A stretch of DNA of 61,327 bases from CAZCGA01 sp964498075 (lineage in GTDB: Bacteria; Desulfobacterota; Binatia; HRBIN30): assembly GCA_964498075.1 (NCBI GenBank), contig CAZCGA010000025.1, forward strand, positions 1-61,327, given 5' to 3'. The notes beneath the pieces are model-generated. The model searched no databases, was not told where the DNA came from, and saw only the letters and a list, made by a program, of their open reading frames with translations. Positions 32,149-41,761 of the stretch are shown piece after piece; the first letter of the stretch is position 1; each line of letters begins with the position of its first letter. Position numbers and translations under genes: made by a program.

Positions 32149-33021
32149 ATGGCACCAGAAGACACATCCCAGCCGATGCAAGTCAGTGACGCGCCGGCGG
32201 CGGCGCGCGAGATTGCGCTCTCGGCCGGGGTGGCGCTGTTGTTGGCCGCGGGGGCGCGGCACCGGCGGCGATGGGTGCAGATTGTGCTCTATAAAGCCTT
32301 CGCCGAGCTGCGCGTCGACGCCGAACGCTACTACATCGGTTACCTGTGGTGGGTGGTGGAGCCGATCATCGAGATGGCGGTCTACTATGTCGTCTTCGCC
32401 AAGCTGCTGCACCGCTACACCGACGACTTCGTCGCGTTCCTGCTCTGTGGGCTGGTCGCGTGGCGCTGGTTTTCCGCCACGCTGCTGCGGGGCTCGATGG
32501 CCATCATGACCAATCAGACGCTCGCCATGCAGGTGTTCATTCCGAAGATCGTCTTTCCGCTGGTGACCATCGTGGTCAACACGGTGAAGTTCGCCATCGT
32601 GCTGGTGTTGCTGGTGCTGTTTCTCAACCTCGACGGCATTGCAGCGAGCCGGTGGTATCTGGCGATCCCCGCGCTCATGGTCGTGCAACTTCTGTTGCTG
32701 GCCGCGCTGACCATTCTCGCCGCTGCGGTGACACCGTTTCTGCCGAGCCTGCAGGTGGTGCTCGAAACCGCACTGAAGATCGGCCTCTTTCTGTCCGGGA
32801 TCTTTTTCCCGGTCGGCAAGCTGGATCCGTCGTGGCGGTGGTGGCTTTCCTTGAACCCCATGGTACCCATCCTGGAGGCCTGGCGTGACCTGCTCATGTA
32901 TCATCGTGGTCCGGACTGGCGCGCCCTCACGATGATCGCTGCAGCGTCGCTGCCGGTCATCTTCGCGGGTCGCGCCATCATCCGCCGCTACGAGTATACG
33001 TACCCCAAGCTGGCCGCATGA
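32149..33021 (+). CDS. wzm: ABC-2 permease of a polysaccharide exporter (Wzm type), first pair
   Basis: 290-residue inner-membrane protein with six predicted helices. ABC-2 features are YKAFAELRVDAERYYIGYLW near the N-terminus and, at the end of helix 5, SGIFFPVGKLDPSWRWWLSL with NPMVPILEAWRDLLMYH. It would form the channel of an ABC exporter for O-antigen, capsule or teichoic-acid-like polymers. Its stop overlaps the ATG of the ATPase gene (ATGA), so the two form a transporter operon. Confidence 0.9.
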   Translation: MAPEDTSQPMQVSDAPAAAREIALSAGVALLLAAGARHRRRWVQIVLYKAFAELRVDAERYYIGYLWWVVEPIIEMAVYYVVFAKLLHRYTDDFVAFLLCGLVAWRWFSATLLRGSMAIMTNQTLAMQVFIPKIVFPLVTIVVNTVKFAIVLVLLVLFLNLDGIAASRWYLAIPALMVVQLLLLAALTILAAAVTPFLPSLQVVLETALKIGLFLSGIFFPVGKLDPSWRWWLSLNPMVPILEAWRDLLMYHRGPDWRALTMIAAASLPVIFAGRAIIRRYEYTYPKLAA

Positions 33022-33773
33022 ACCACGCAAGCAGTGACGCGGCACCGGTCTCGCCTCCGGGCTCCTTGCTCATGTCGCTGCGTAGCGTGGGCGTGTGCTA
33101 TTGGCGTCGCGGCCGCATCGGCTACCGGCGCAGCCGCGCCTTCTGGGCGCTGCGCGACGTGTCGTTCGACGTCTACCACGGCGAAGTGCTCGGCGTGATC
33201 GGCCGTAACGGCGCCGGCAAGAGCACGCTGCTGCGGCTGATCGCCGGCATCATGCATCCCGACCGCGGCATGATCACCCGGTTCTCGCCGCAGATCGCGT
33301 CGTTGCAGAGCATGCGAGTGGGGTTCGCGGGGCACCTCACGGGCCGCGAGAACGCCGTCATCAGCGGCATGTTGCTCGGTCTGACCTACCGGGAGGTGAT
33401 CGAGGCGTTGGAGGACATCGTCGCCTACTCCGAGCTCGGCGATTTCATCGATGAGCCATTGGAGGTCTACTCGAGCGGGATGCGCGCACGCTTGGGCTTC
33501 TCGGTCGCGTACTTCGCGGATCCGGAGATCATCCTCCTCGACGAAGTACTGGGCGCCGGCGACGCCGAGTTCCGCAAGAAGTCCGAAGCGTCGATGCGCG
33601 AGCGCATCCGCTCGGACCGCACCGTCGTTCTCGTCTCGCACAGCGCCGAAGCGATCCGTGATCTCTGCGACCGCGCGGTGCTCATCGATGGCGGCGTCAG
33701 CGTTGCTGAAGGCGGCACCCAAGAAGTGCTCGCGCACTACGCGGCCATCATTAAGCGCCCGCGAACCGCATAA
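33018..33773 (+). CDS. wzt: ABC transporter ATPase (Wzt type, no C-terminal sugar-binding domain), first pair
   Basis: 251 residues. Walker A GRNGAGKST, signature YSSGMRARLGFS, Walker B EIILLDEVL and H-loop VSHS are all present. The length matches the ATPase part alone: the roughly 150-200-residue C-terminal carbohydrate-binding domain of the E. coli O9-type Wzt is missing, so substrate capping is not required by this transporter, as in KpsT/TagH-like systems. It partners with the overlapping permease gene. A short direct repeat (ACACCCAGGTA twice near 33794-33816) follows it. Confidence 0.93.
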   Translation: MNHASSDAAPVSPPGSLLMSLRSVGVCYWRRGRIGYRRSRAFWALRDVSFDVYHGEVLGVIGRNGAGKSTLLRLIAGIMHPDRGMITRFSPQIASLQSMRVGFAGHLTGRENAVISGMLLGLTYREVIEALEDIVAYSELGDFIDEPLEVYSSGMRARLGFSVAYFADPEIILLDEVLGAGDAEFRKKSEASMRERIRSDRTVVLVSHSAEAIRDLCDRAVLIDGGVSVAEGGTQEVLAHYAAIIKRPRTA

Positions 33774-33860
33774 ACGGGCGCACAGTGCGTACACCCAGGT
33801 AGCGACACCCAGGTACCGGCAATCTTGACCCGCCATGGGTCGCGTGGCTATCGTTGATCG

Positions 33861-35873
33861 GTGCGATCGCGCGGCCGCTTGCTTGCCGCACTGCTGCTCC
33901 TGGCGTGTGTCAAGTTCTGGCTCGTCAGCCACGACGAAATCGTCGCGCAGCCCATAAGACACGACCAGCTGCGCTACGCCGAGATGGCGAGCAGCCTGAT
34001 GGAGCTCCGCTGGCTCGGGAGGTACAACGAGCTCACGTTGACTCGCGAGCCGGGCTTCCCGCTGTGGATCTGGGCCGTACACCTGACTGGAGTACCGTTG
34101 CGGCTTGCCAACGAGGGCCTGCTCGTGTGCGCTGCCATCGCCTTCGCGCTGTCCCTGCGCGCCGCGGGTTTGCCGGTGTGGGTCGCGCTGGGGTCGTATG
34201 TGGTGAGCATCTTCAACCCGTACAGCATCTACTGGAGCACGGTCCTGCGGACCGACACCCTCTACACGCCGATGCTCATGGCGGCGCTGGCCGGCGTCGT
34301 CCTGGCGCTCGTGGCGCCGACTTCACGGCGGCGCATCCGGTTCGCCGCGTTCTGCGGCATCGCCTTTGCCATTCTCTGGCTGACACGACCCGAGCGGGTG
34401 CTCATTCTGTCGTATCTCGGCGCCGCCGGCGTGATCGCGGCATGCCGCACGCGCAGCTCGGGCAAGCCGCGGCGACCGGCTATGGCGGCGGCCGTCGTGA
34501 CGCTGGTCCCGCTGGCCGTCGTGTTGAGCAGCGACGTCGCGGTTCGGACCCTCAATTGGGCTGCGTATGGCGCGTTCGTGCTCTCCGACATATGGGCCCC
34601 GGGCTTCCGCGCCGCCCACCGAGCCCTGCTGGGTGTCCGTCCGGAGCATCCCCGCCAGTACGTGAGTGTGACGGCGGACGTCCGGCGGCGCGCGTACGCC
34701 GTCAGTAGCGCGTTTCGGCAGCTCGAGCCGTTCCTCGAAGGCCAGGTGGGAACGCATTACATGGAGTACGGCTGCAAAGACGTCCATGTATGCGACGACA
34801 TCGGCGACGGCTGGATCCATTGGGCGCTGCGCGACGCGGCGGCCGCGGCCGGGCACTACCGCACGTTCGACGAAGCGGAGCGCTACTACCGCCGCGTCGC
34901 CGACGAGATCAACGCGGCGCGCGACGACGGACGGCTGCCGGCGCAGCGCGTCGTCGTCGACTTCCTCAACCCCGATCCGATGACTTACCTGCCGCATCTG
35001 CCGGCCTCGCTCGCCAGGGTCATGAGGGTGTTCGCCGCCGACCCGCTCGTACCCGCCGTCGACCAGCCCGACGTACCGGCAGCGACGCGAGCGCTCTTCA
35101 CGCGTATCGCCAACCGGCGCGAGGCGCTCACCGTGCAGCAGGTGCGTGGTGTCCGGGGCTGGGCGTTCGGTTTCGACGATCCCGTTACGCGCGTTTCCCT
35201 GCGCGACGGGCCGGGGAAGGAGCTCGGCTGGACGCCGCCGCACGTCGAGCGTCCGGAGGTGGCCGCCCGCCTTGCCGCAGCAGGGGTGAGCGGCGTGCCC
35301 TCACGCCTCGGATTCAGTCTGACCTTCGTGCCGGAGTCGTTCGATGACCGCCGCCGCGCCGTGCAGCTGGCGATCATCCGCCGGAGCGGCGCGGAAACCC
35401 TCGTTCCGCTGTCCCGCGGCGAAGTGGTCGGCGCGCCGCTGGCGTACGCCGTCGAGTCGCTCATCGGGAACGAACCGGCCGGCCGCGCGCAGCAACGGGC
35501 GCAACGGTTCCTGCGAGCGCTTCTGGGTCCGGCCGTCGTCGGGCTCACCCGCGTTGGCGTGGTGGCGCTGCTCATCCTGGTCGTATGCCGTCGGGCGGTA
35601 TGCCTGCGCGACCCCGCCTACGCCGTCCTCGGCCTCCTCGCGCTGGTAGTAGCGACGCGGGTACTGCTCTTCGCCTTGATCGACGCATCGGGGTTTCCGG
35701 GCAACCAGTCACGCTACGAGTACCCGGTCATGTCGCTCTACCTATCAGGCACGTTGCTCTTGATCCGCCAAGCGGCTCGAGCTGCGATCGATCGTTACCG
35801 GCAGGCACGCGCGCCGCAACCGGCAGGCGCGGCAGCTGACGGTTCGTTTCAGCAGGCCGACCGTCGGCTGTGA
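33861..35873 (+). CDS. GT-C-type membrane glycosyltransferase-like protein
   Basis: 670 residues from GTG 33861. About eight N-terminal helices carry the loop RHDQLRYAEMASSLMELRWL and REPGFPLWIWAV, which resembles GT39/ArnT-type lipid-linked sugar transferases (an acidic loop, then E-P-G-F-P). Residues about 250-540 form a large soluble, probably periplasmic domain. About four more helices end the protein. Donor and acceptor are unknown; the neighbours suggest a role in surface glycan assembly. Its last 25 bases overlap the 3' end of the convergent glycosyltransferase gene. Confidence 0.78.
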   Translation: MRSRGRLLAALLLLACVKFWLVSHDEIVAQPIRHDQLRYAEMASSLMELRWLGRYNELTLTREPGFPLWIWAVHLTGVPLRLANEGLLVCAAIAFALSLRAAGLPVWVALGSYVVSIFNPYSIYWSTVLRTDTLYTPMLMAALAGVVLALVAPTSRRRIRFAAFCGIAFAILWLTRPERVLILSYLGAAGVIAACRTRSSGKPRRPAMAAAVVTLVPLAVVLSSDVAVRTLNWAAYGAFVLSDIWAPGFRAAHRALLGVRPEHPRQYVSVTADVRRRAYAVSSAFRQLEPFLEGQVGTHYMEYGCKDVHVCDDIGDGWIHWALRDAAAAAGHYRTFDEAERYYRRVADEINAARDDGRLPAQRVVVDFLNPDPMTYLPHLPASLARVMRVFAADPLVPAVDQPDVPAATRALFTRIANRREALTVQQVRGVRGWAFGFDDPVTRVSLRDGPGKELGWTPPHVERPEVAARLAAAGVSGVPSRLGFSLTFVPESFDDRRRAVQLAIIRRSGAETLVPLSRGEVVGAPLAYAVESLIGNEPAGRAQQRAQRFLRALLGPAVVGLTRVGVVALLILVVCRRAVCLRDPAYAVLGLLALVVATRVLLFALIDASGFPGNQSRYEYPVMSLYLSGTLLLIRQAARAAIDRYRQARAPQPAGAAADGSFQQADRRL

Positions 35874-38800
35874 GCCCATACCGATTCGATCAATTCGCGG
35901 TACCTCGAGCCCACGGCCTCGCTCGACGTCGAGACGCGCAGTCTGTCGCCACACACGCGCGTCGCTTCCCAATACTCTCGCGACAGCCATCTCGCTGTCT
36001 CGACGGGTGAGGCCACCTCGAGTCCTCTGACCCGGAAGTACTCCGCCGAATAGCTGTCGGGATTCACCGCGAACGGAATGCCCGACGCGATGTACTGCTG
36101 CGCCTTCGTCGGCGGCTTGTGGCGCTGCTCGAACTTCGCGGTCATCTTCACATCGAGCGCAGCCTTGCAGGCGCGCATCATTTCGTCCTGGCGCCGTTCG
36201 GACCACCGGTACACCTGGCAGCCCGCGATTGAGCTCGCGTCTTCGGATATCTCGAACCGCATACCGATCTCGGCAGCGAACACGCGCGCGGCGTGCCGGC
36301 CTCGGTAGTTGTCGATGTCGGTCAGGATCTTGATCTCGTGATCGATCGGGTGCTGTTCGAGCCATTTCACGAGATAGGGAACGTACTGGCAGGCGCCAAT
36401 CCACAGGATGAATCCCGTCTCCTTGTAGCCCGCCATCTCGTTCAACGCGTAGCGTGCATGGTGCTCGACGAAATGCGTGTTGTTGCAGTACGATCGCACC
36501 AGGGGCAACAGTCGCTCGCAATGCACCAGGACCATCGCACAGGTGCGGAAGACGTCCGCATCGCGTGCCAGCTGGTCGTGATCACGATACGCGTCGATCG
36601 GGCAATAGACGAGCTTCGTCTTCTTCTGTGCGTCGTTGATGAAGCTGTCGGGAGGTCGCTCCTTGACGACGAACAGGACGTCACAGTCGGGAGGGGTGGA
36701 CCACGAGTCATAGATCACCACGTCATAATATTTGGAGAGCTCGCGCGCCGTGTCGAGTCCGGCCCAGCTCCACGATGGGACGTCGCGTGCCGGCCCGAAG
36801 GCGACGGTTCTCGGGCCGGGTCCGCGCGACGTCGTTGCTGCTCGGTCCCGGCTGTCGCGCAGTGCAGGTGTCGGTGGGGCGACATCGATGAGGCCCGCCG
36901 CATGGCCGTCTGGCATCCGGGAGATCGGCTGACCCAACCGCTCGGCGCCCCGCGCCGGAGGCGCCGTGTTGCAAGCGGAACCGCTTCCGACCGGCGTGGC
37001 GGAGGCACGAAGCCAGGAGGGGGCGGCCTGAGACCTTCGAGGCTTTGTCGAGCGGAGAGAGAGCACAGTTGCCCGCGCGGTGGCTGACAACCACGAGCCG
37101 CCCCTGCTGGCTCGGTAGACCATCCCCTCATAGGCTCGCGGCACGAATGACGTGGGGTGACGATCACAGTGGAACAGCGGATTGTCGGAGATGCTCCCGG
37201 GGAAGGTTCCGTACCGCAGACCCGCCTTCCATGCGACATAGGGAAAGCTCAGTTGGTCGCGCTTCGAGCCACGCGTGATCTCGTCCCACCACGCCTCGTT
37301 GAACGCTTTTACCGTGTCAGTATGTCGCCGCAACACAACCGTACACTCGGGGAGACCCGCGTTTGAAGGGTAGCCCTCCTGGGTATACCGGCAGATCTGG
37401 CACCAGATGATTGCAGGATCGTCCAGTCGCCGCTGGAGGCAGACTCCGGCTTCCTGGTAGATGCAGGTCCGGCTCTTGTGCTGGAACACGGCAAGATCAC
37501 AATCGGCCAAATACAACTCAATCAGCCGTCGAATCGAAAAGGGGAAGCGAATCGTCACCGAGCCGTCGATCCAGAGGCTGTACAACGCATCCGGGAAATA
37601 GATGTGGGAGAGGATCTTGTGGATCTTGGCATCGCGAATGGGGTCTCGGAAATCCGTATGGATGGCCCGGGGCCGCCAGGTCTTGGATTGCCTCGGCTCG
37701 TCGAGGAACGCAACGAAGTCCACCCCCTGAGTCGCGGTGTGGGGCTGCTCCTTCAGGCTGTCGTAGTTTCCCGCAATCGCGGTGTACACCACGATCGAGC
37801 CGTGGGGCACAGCAATCTGAGCAGCGTGCGGCGTCCCGCCGTCACGAGGTTCGCATTGGTCAGCGCCGTTGTGGGGCCGGCGCGGCGGAAGGGGCGGCGC
37901 GGGCCGCTCGGGGCGGACCAGTGACGCCGGTGCCACCGGGGCCGGCCCAAGGCCCCGCAGGCGGCGGAGGGCAGAGGCCGCGTGCCACATGAAGCGCGGG
38001 TAGCGGTCGAGGACAGCGTAGAGTTGGCCGACGACGCGGTAGCCCAACCGCTCGTACCGTGCCAGCCGACCGAGCAAGTCGTTCAGCCGCGGCGCCGGCG
38101 CGCTCCGGGGCACCGGCGCTACGTCAATGGGGTCGCTCACGAGCGGCGCTTGTGGATTCCGGCACGCGTGCGTCATCCGCAGCCAGCGGTAGTGCAGCAC
38201 GCACAGCTGGCTCTCCAGCGTGCTTAGCGTCGTGTCCAGGTTGATGGAGTTCGGGGCGTGGGGGCGGTAGGCCAAGAGCGGCTCCGGGACCACGAGCGGC
38301 TGCGTGTGGAGCAACGCACGCAGGAGGTAGTCCCAGTCGTGGCAGAACCGATACGGCGCAAAGTCGCCGACCGCCTGGTAGAGCGCGCGGGTGAACAGGA
38401 AGTTGCTGGCGGTCACGCTCAGGTTGTACCCGAAGATAACGCTCCCCAGGGTCCCGGTGGCCCGGAACACTTCGACCTCCTTCCGGTAGGCCGCGACCAC
38501 CGGGTCGTCCGCCCGCACCGGGGCGCCCCGCTCGTTGACGTGCTCAACCAGGGAAAAGGCGAATTCGCCTCCGCCGGCGCGGGCGGCGTCGACCAGCGCC
38601 GCCAAGCGATTGGGGTAGTAGTAGTCGTTGGAGTTGAGGATAGCGAGGTACGAGCCCCGGGCCGCCCGCAGGCCCCGGTTGATTGCGGCGTGGGCCCCCT
38701 GGTTCGCCTGGCGCAGGAGCTGGGCCGGCCGCTGGCTGTGCCGGCAGAAGGCCTCCGCGACCGCCGCGGTGGCATCCGTCGAACCATCGTCGACGACGAC

Positions 38801-38911
38801 GATCTCAACCTCGGGGTACGTCTGCGCCTCGACGGACGCGAGGCTCTGCTCGACGAATTCGGTGTGGCTGCAGGACGGGATAACTACTGATACCAGGGGC
38901 GCTCGGCTCAT
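35849..38911 (-). CDS. Three-part glycosyltransferase: GT2 - DUF616 - GT1-like
   Basis: 1020 residues from ATG 38911, chosen for the GAGGAG upstream; an ATG at 38938 would add nine. Residues about 1-230 are a GT2 domain (APLVSVVIPSCSHTEFVEQS, VVDDGSTDATAAV, LNSNDYYYPNRL). Residues about 365-620 match DUF616, a putative GT family (IVVYTAIAGNYDSLKE, FVAFLDEPR, DAKIHKILSHIYF, YSLWIDGS). Residues about 720-1020 resemble a GT1/GT4-like C-terminus (LVYCPIDAYRDHDQLA, FILWIGACQYVPYL, QQYIASGIPFAVNP). Three catalytic units in one chain suggest a multistep polymerising transferase. It converges on the membrane GT gene. Confidence 0.85.
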   Translation of the reverse strand: MSRAPLVSVVIPSCSHTEFVEQSLASVEAQTYPEVEIVVVDDGSTDATAAVAEAFCRHSQRPAQLLRQANQGAHAAINRGLRAARGSYLAILNSNDYYYPNRLAALVDAARAGGGEFAFSLVEHVNERGAPVRADDPVVAAYRKEVEVFRATGTLGSVIFGYNLSVTASNFLFTRALYQAVGDFAPYRFCHDWDYLLRALLHTQPLVVPEPLLAYRPHAPNSINLDTTLSTLESQLCVLHYRWLRMTHACRNPQAPLVSDPIDVAPVPRSAPAPRLNDLLGRLARYERLGYRVVGQLYAVLDRYPRFMWHAASALRRLRGLGPAPVAPASLVRPERPAPPLPPRRPHNGADQCEPRDGGTPHAAQIAVPHGSIVVYTAIAGNYDSLKEQPHTATQGVDFVAFLDEPRQSKTWRPRAIHTDFRDPIRDAKIHKILSHIYFPDALYSLWIDGSVTIRFPFSIRRLIELYLADCDLAVFQHKSRTCIYQEAGVCLQRRLDDPAIIWCQICRYTQEGYPSNAGLPECTVVLRRHTDTVKAFNEAWWDEITRGSKRDQLSFPYVAWKAGLRYGTFPGSISDNPLFHCDRHPTSFVPRAYEGMVYRASRGGSWLSATARATVLSLRSTKPRRSQAAPSWLRASATPVGSGSACNTAPPARGAERLGQPISRMPDGHAAGLIDVAPPTPALRDSRDRAATTSRGPGPRTVAFGPARDVPSWSWAGLDTARELSKYYDVVIYDSWSTPPDCDVLFVVKERPPDSFINDAQKKTKLVYCPIDAYRDHDQLARDADVFRTCAMVLVHCERLLPLVRSYCNNTHFVEHHARYALNEMAGYKETGFILWIGACQYVPYLVKWLEQHPIDHEIKILTDIDNYRGRHAARVFAAEIGMRFEISEDASSIAGCQVYRWSERRQDEMMRACKAALDVKMTAKFEQRHKPPTKAQQYIASGIPFAVNPDSYSAEYFRVRGLEVASPVETARWLSREYWEATRVCGDRLRVSTSSEAVGSRYRELIESVWAHSRRSAC

Positions 38912-39046
38912 GACCGTCGCGGCTCCTCGATTCGCCACTCGCGTGCGGAAACCTCGGCCCTTCCGTACGCCATGAAACGCGCCGGTGTCAAACAGGCTGC
39001 GTGACTGAACTCAAGAGTTGTTCGCGAGTTCATCGATGGACGCGTA

Positions 39047-39151
39047 GTGATCAGCGCTTACTGGAGACGCGTGCTCGTCGAGCTGTACGGCGAGCGGCCC
39101 GACAAGATTGGGGTCATCACGAACGGCATCGACCTGCGCCGTTTCGATCCG
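39047..39151 (+). pseudogene. GT4-type glycosyltransferase fragment
   Basis: Thirty-five codons read ISAYWRRVLVELYGERPDKI followed by GVITNGIDLRRFDP. This is the mid-domain of GT4 enzymes where S-x-x-Y-x-R...NGID-x-x-F-P is typical. No Rossmann domains remain on either side. It is the first of two glycosyltransferase scraps in the 38912-39350 gap. Confidence 0.7.
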
Positions 39152-39169
39152 ACACGCTGCTCTCCCGGC

Positions 39170-39258
39170 CAGCCCGTCGAAGTGGTACGACGCGTCCTCG
39201 GCGAGCATCTCGAACGTGCCGGTGTCGCCGCGCAGTTAAGTGAGACCGCTTCGAACAC
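39170..39258 (+). pseudogene. GT2-type glycosyltransferase fragment
   Basis: In the same frame as the GT4 fragment, VEVVRRVLGEHLERAGVAAQ followed by LSETASN closely parallels TVRRILGEHLQRIGVAAE and LRETSHG, which lie within the downstream tandem-GT2 protein (DNA near 40710-40785). It is a decayed copy of a related gene. Confidence 0.65.
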
Positions 39259-39350
39259 CATGGTACCCGGCAAGCTGATCTTGATTTCGTGCGCCGGTAT
39301 GCCGTCTTCCAGCCGTGACTCGTCGGTCTGCCGGTGGTAGCTTGCGACAG

Positions 39351-41675
39351 ATGGCCGCAAGGGCAGCAGGCGCCGCCCGTGGAGTGGAGGTTGAACCGGC
39401 CGCGGCTCGTGCGTGGCCGGTCCGCCTGTGGAGGCGCGTGCAGCGCGAGGTGCGCGGCATCTGCCACCGTCTGACGCTGGAACCGCTGCATGACCTCAGC
39501 GCCGCAGCCGATGGGTACCGTGTAACCGGTCCCAACCCGGAGTTCCAACTGCGTTCGGAGCGCGCGGTGCTCCCATCCGGGTGGGTGGCGGTTTCGTATC
39601 GGTGGCACAGCGACACACAACCGCAGCCGCTCACGTTGCTCGCCGATGCCGGGGGATCACGGCCGGACAGCTATCTCCTTCCCACCTCTCCGAGCAACAC
39701 CACTATGATTCTTCGGCTGCCGCCTCGGGTGCACGGCATGTGTTTGAAACCGCCAAGCGGTGTCGGCGGCTTCACATTGGACTCCCTCCAGTTCGTCGAG
39801 CTGGGCGCCATACAGCTGCTGAGCGGCATGGCCCGTCCATACTACGATGCCGCGCGCCGCGACCCAGGCATGGCGTGGCACTTCTGCCGTCGCGCGATCG
39901 AGGTGCTCGGCCAGCATGGCGTCCGCGAGCTGGGCGCGGTGCTGACACTGCGCTTCACGCAGAGCGCCCGAGACGTGTACAGCGTCTGGGTCAGCCGCTA
40001 CGACACGCTGCGCGCGCGTGACGAGTCGGCGGCGCGCCGCCAACTGGCTCGGCTCCACCTCCAGCCAACCTTCAGCATCATCACGCCTATCGATCCCGAC
40101 GATACGGATGACGCGACACGCGCGGTCGGCGCGGTGCGCGCCCAATGGTACCCGCACTGGGAGCTCCTGCTCGTCGAAGCGCGCCCCCTGCCGGAGCCGA
40201 AGCGTGCCGCGATCCGCTCACTCGTCGGCGTCGATGCCCGCATTCGCTGGGTGGACTCAGGCGGAACGGCGCGTGCCGACGCTCTCAATCGCGGGCTGGC
40301 GCAAGCCACCGGTACCTTCTGCGGGGTGGTCGACTGTACCGCCGCGCTTGCGCCCCACGCGCTGTTCACGATGGCCGTGGAGCACAATCAGCATCCCGAA
40401 ACGGAGATGATGTACAGCGACGAAGACGGCATCGACGCCGGCGGCGAGCGCCACCGTCCGCTCTTCAAGCCCGACTGGAACCCGGACCTCTTGTACAGCC
40501 AACCCTACGTCGGGCACCTCACCGTCTACCGTACGGAGTTGGTGCGTAAACTAGGCGGCTGGCGCAACGGCTTCGATGGCCTGGAGGAGTGGGACCTGGC
40601 GTTGCGCGCCAGTGCCACGATCCCGGCGGCGCACATCCGACACCTTCCGCACGTGCTGTATCACGCGGGCAGCGAGACCGACGGCGATCCCGCACGCACG
40701 CCGGCAACCGTACGGCGCATCCTCGGCGAACACCTGCAGCGCATCGGCGTTGCCGCAGAGCTGCGTGAGACTTCCCACGGAACGGTACGCATCAGATACC
40801 CCGTGGGGCGACCGCCGCCGCTGGTGTCGATCATCATCCCCACCCGTAACGCCGAGGACTTGCTGAAACGCTGCGTCACTTCGCTGCGGCAGAAAACCGC
40901 GTACCCGCGTTTCGAGCTGCTGATCGTCGACAATCAATCCGACGACGGCGGTACGCGCGCGTACTTGCGCGAGCTGCAGATGCTGCCGGAGGTGCGGGTC
41001 CTGGAGTTCGATGCTCCCTTCAACTTTTCGGCGATCAACAACTTCGCCGCGGGACACGTCCGCGGCGCCGTGCTCGCCTTTCTGAACAACGACGTGGAGG
41101 TGATCGCCGAGGACTGGCTCGCGGAAATGGTTGGACATGCGCTGCGCCCCGAGGTGGGGGCCGTGGGCGCCAAGCTCTACTATCCCGATGGCCGCATCCA
41201 GCACGCCGGCGTCTTCCTCGGGCTGGGCAAGCTGGCCGGGCACGCCTATCGCGGCGTGCTCGATCCCGAGCCGGGACCGGATGCGCGCACGTTCGCGGTG
41301 CAGAACGTCTCGGCGGTGACCGCTGCTTGCATGGTCTTGCGGGCCGAGGTCTTTCACGCCGTCGGCAGCTTTGACGTCAACCTCCCGGTCGCCTACGGCG
41401 ACGTGGACCTGTGCTTGCGCCTGCGGCAACGCGGCTATCGCGTCGTGTGGACGCCGCATGCCGTACTGTCGCACCGGGAGTCCGCTACGCGCGGGTTGGA
41501 CCACAGCGTCGCGAAGGTGCGGCGCCTGCGGCTCGAGCAGCGCTTGATGCTCGAACGCTGGGGATCGGCACTGAGCGCCGACCCGGCGTACAATCCCAAT
41601 CTCACCCTCGCTGCGCCGGGCTTCGCGCCCGCATTCCCACCGCGGGTGAACAAACCGTGGAGGCCTCGCGGGTGA
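39351..41675 (+). CDS. Tandem GT2 O-antigen/rhamnan-type glycosyltransferase
   Basis: 774 residues from ATG 39351; a GTG at 39315 would add 12. After a roughly 220-residue N-terminal region, the first GT2 domain (about 240-470) keeps the fold (FSIITPIDPDDTDDATRAVG, VGHLTVYRTELVRKLGGW), but its DxD position reads VVDCTAAL rather than LLDHDDxL. The second GT2 domain (about 485-740) has intact motifs: VSIIIPTRNAEDLLKRCVTS, FLNNDVEVI and GDVDLCLRLRQRGYR. The layout matches RfbC/O-antigen biosynthesis-type tandem transferases. The second domain is probably catalytic; the first may be degenerate or use an unusual metal site. Confidence 0.85.
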   Translation: MAARAAGAARGVEVEPAAARAWPVRLWRRVQREVRGICHRLTLEPLHDLSAAADGYRVTGPNPEFQLRSERAVLPSGWVAVSYRWHSDTQPQPLTLLADAGGSRPDSYLLPTSPSNTTMILRLPPRVHGMCLKPPSGVGGFTLDSLQFVELGAIQLLSGMARPYYDAARRDPGMAWHFCRRAIEVLGQHGVRELGAVLTLRFTQSARDVYSVWVSRYDTLRARDESAARRQLARLHLQPTFSIITPIDPDDTDDATRAVGAVRAQWYPHWELLLVEARPLPEPKRAAIRSLVGVDARIRWVDSGGTARADALNRGLAQATGTFCGVVDCTAALAPHALFTMAVEHNQHPETEMMYSDEDGIDAGGERHRPLFKPDWNPDLLYSQPYVGHLTVYRTELVRKLGGWRNGFDGLEEWDLALRASATIPAAHIRHLPHVLYHAGSETDGDPARTPATVRRILGEHLQRIGVAAELRETSHGTVRIRYPVGRPPPLVSIIIPTRNAEDLLKRCVTSLRQKTAYPRFELLIVDNQSDDGGTRAYLRELQMLPEVRVLEFDAPFNFSAINNFAAGHVRGAVLAFLNNDVEVIAEDWLAEMVGHALRPEVGAVGAKLYYPDGRIQHAGVFLGLGKLAGHAYRGVLDPEPGPDARTFAVQNVSAVTAACMVLRAEVFHAVGSFDVNLPVAYGDVDLCLRLRQRGYRVVWTPHAVLSHRESATRGLDHSVAKVRRLRLEQRLMLERWGSALSADPAYNPNLTLAAPGFAPAFPPRVNKPWRPRG

Positions 41676-41761
41676 TCAGACTTCGGGCGCGGTTGCCGCG
41701 CTGACGGCAACCGGCCCGGCGGCGCTTGACCCATTGCGGTGCTCGGGCAATACACGAGCGC

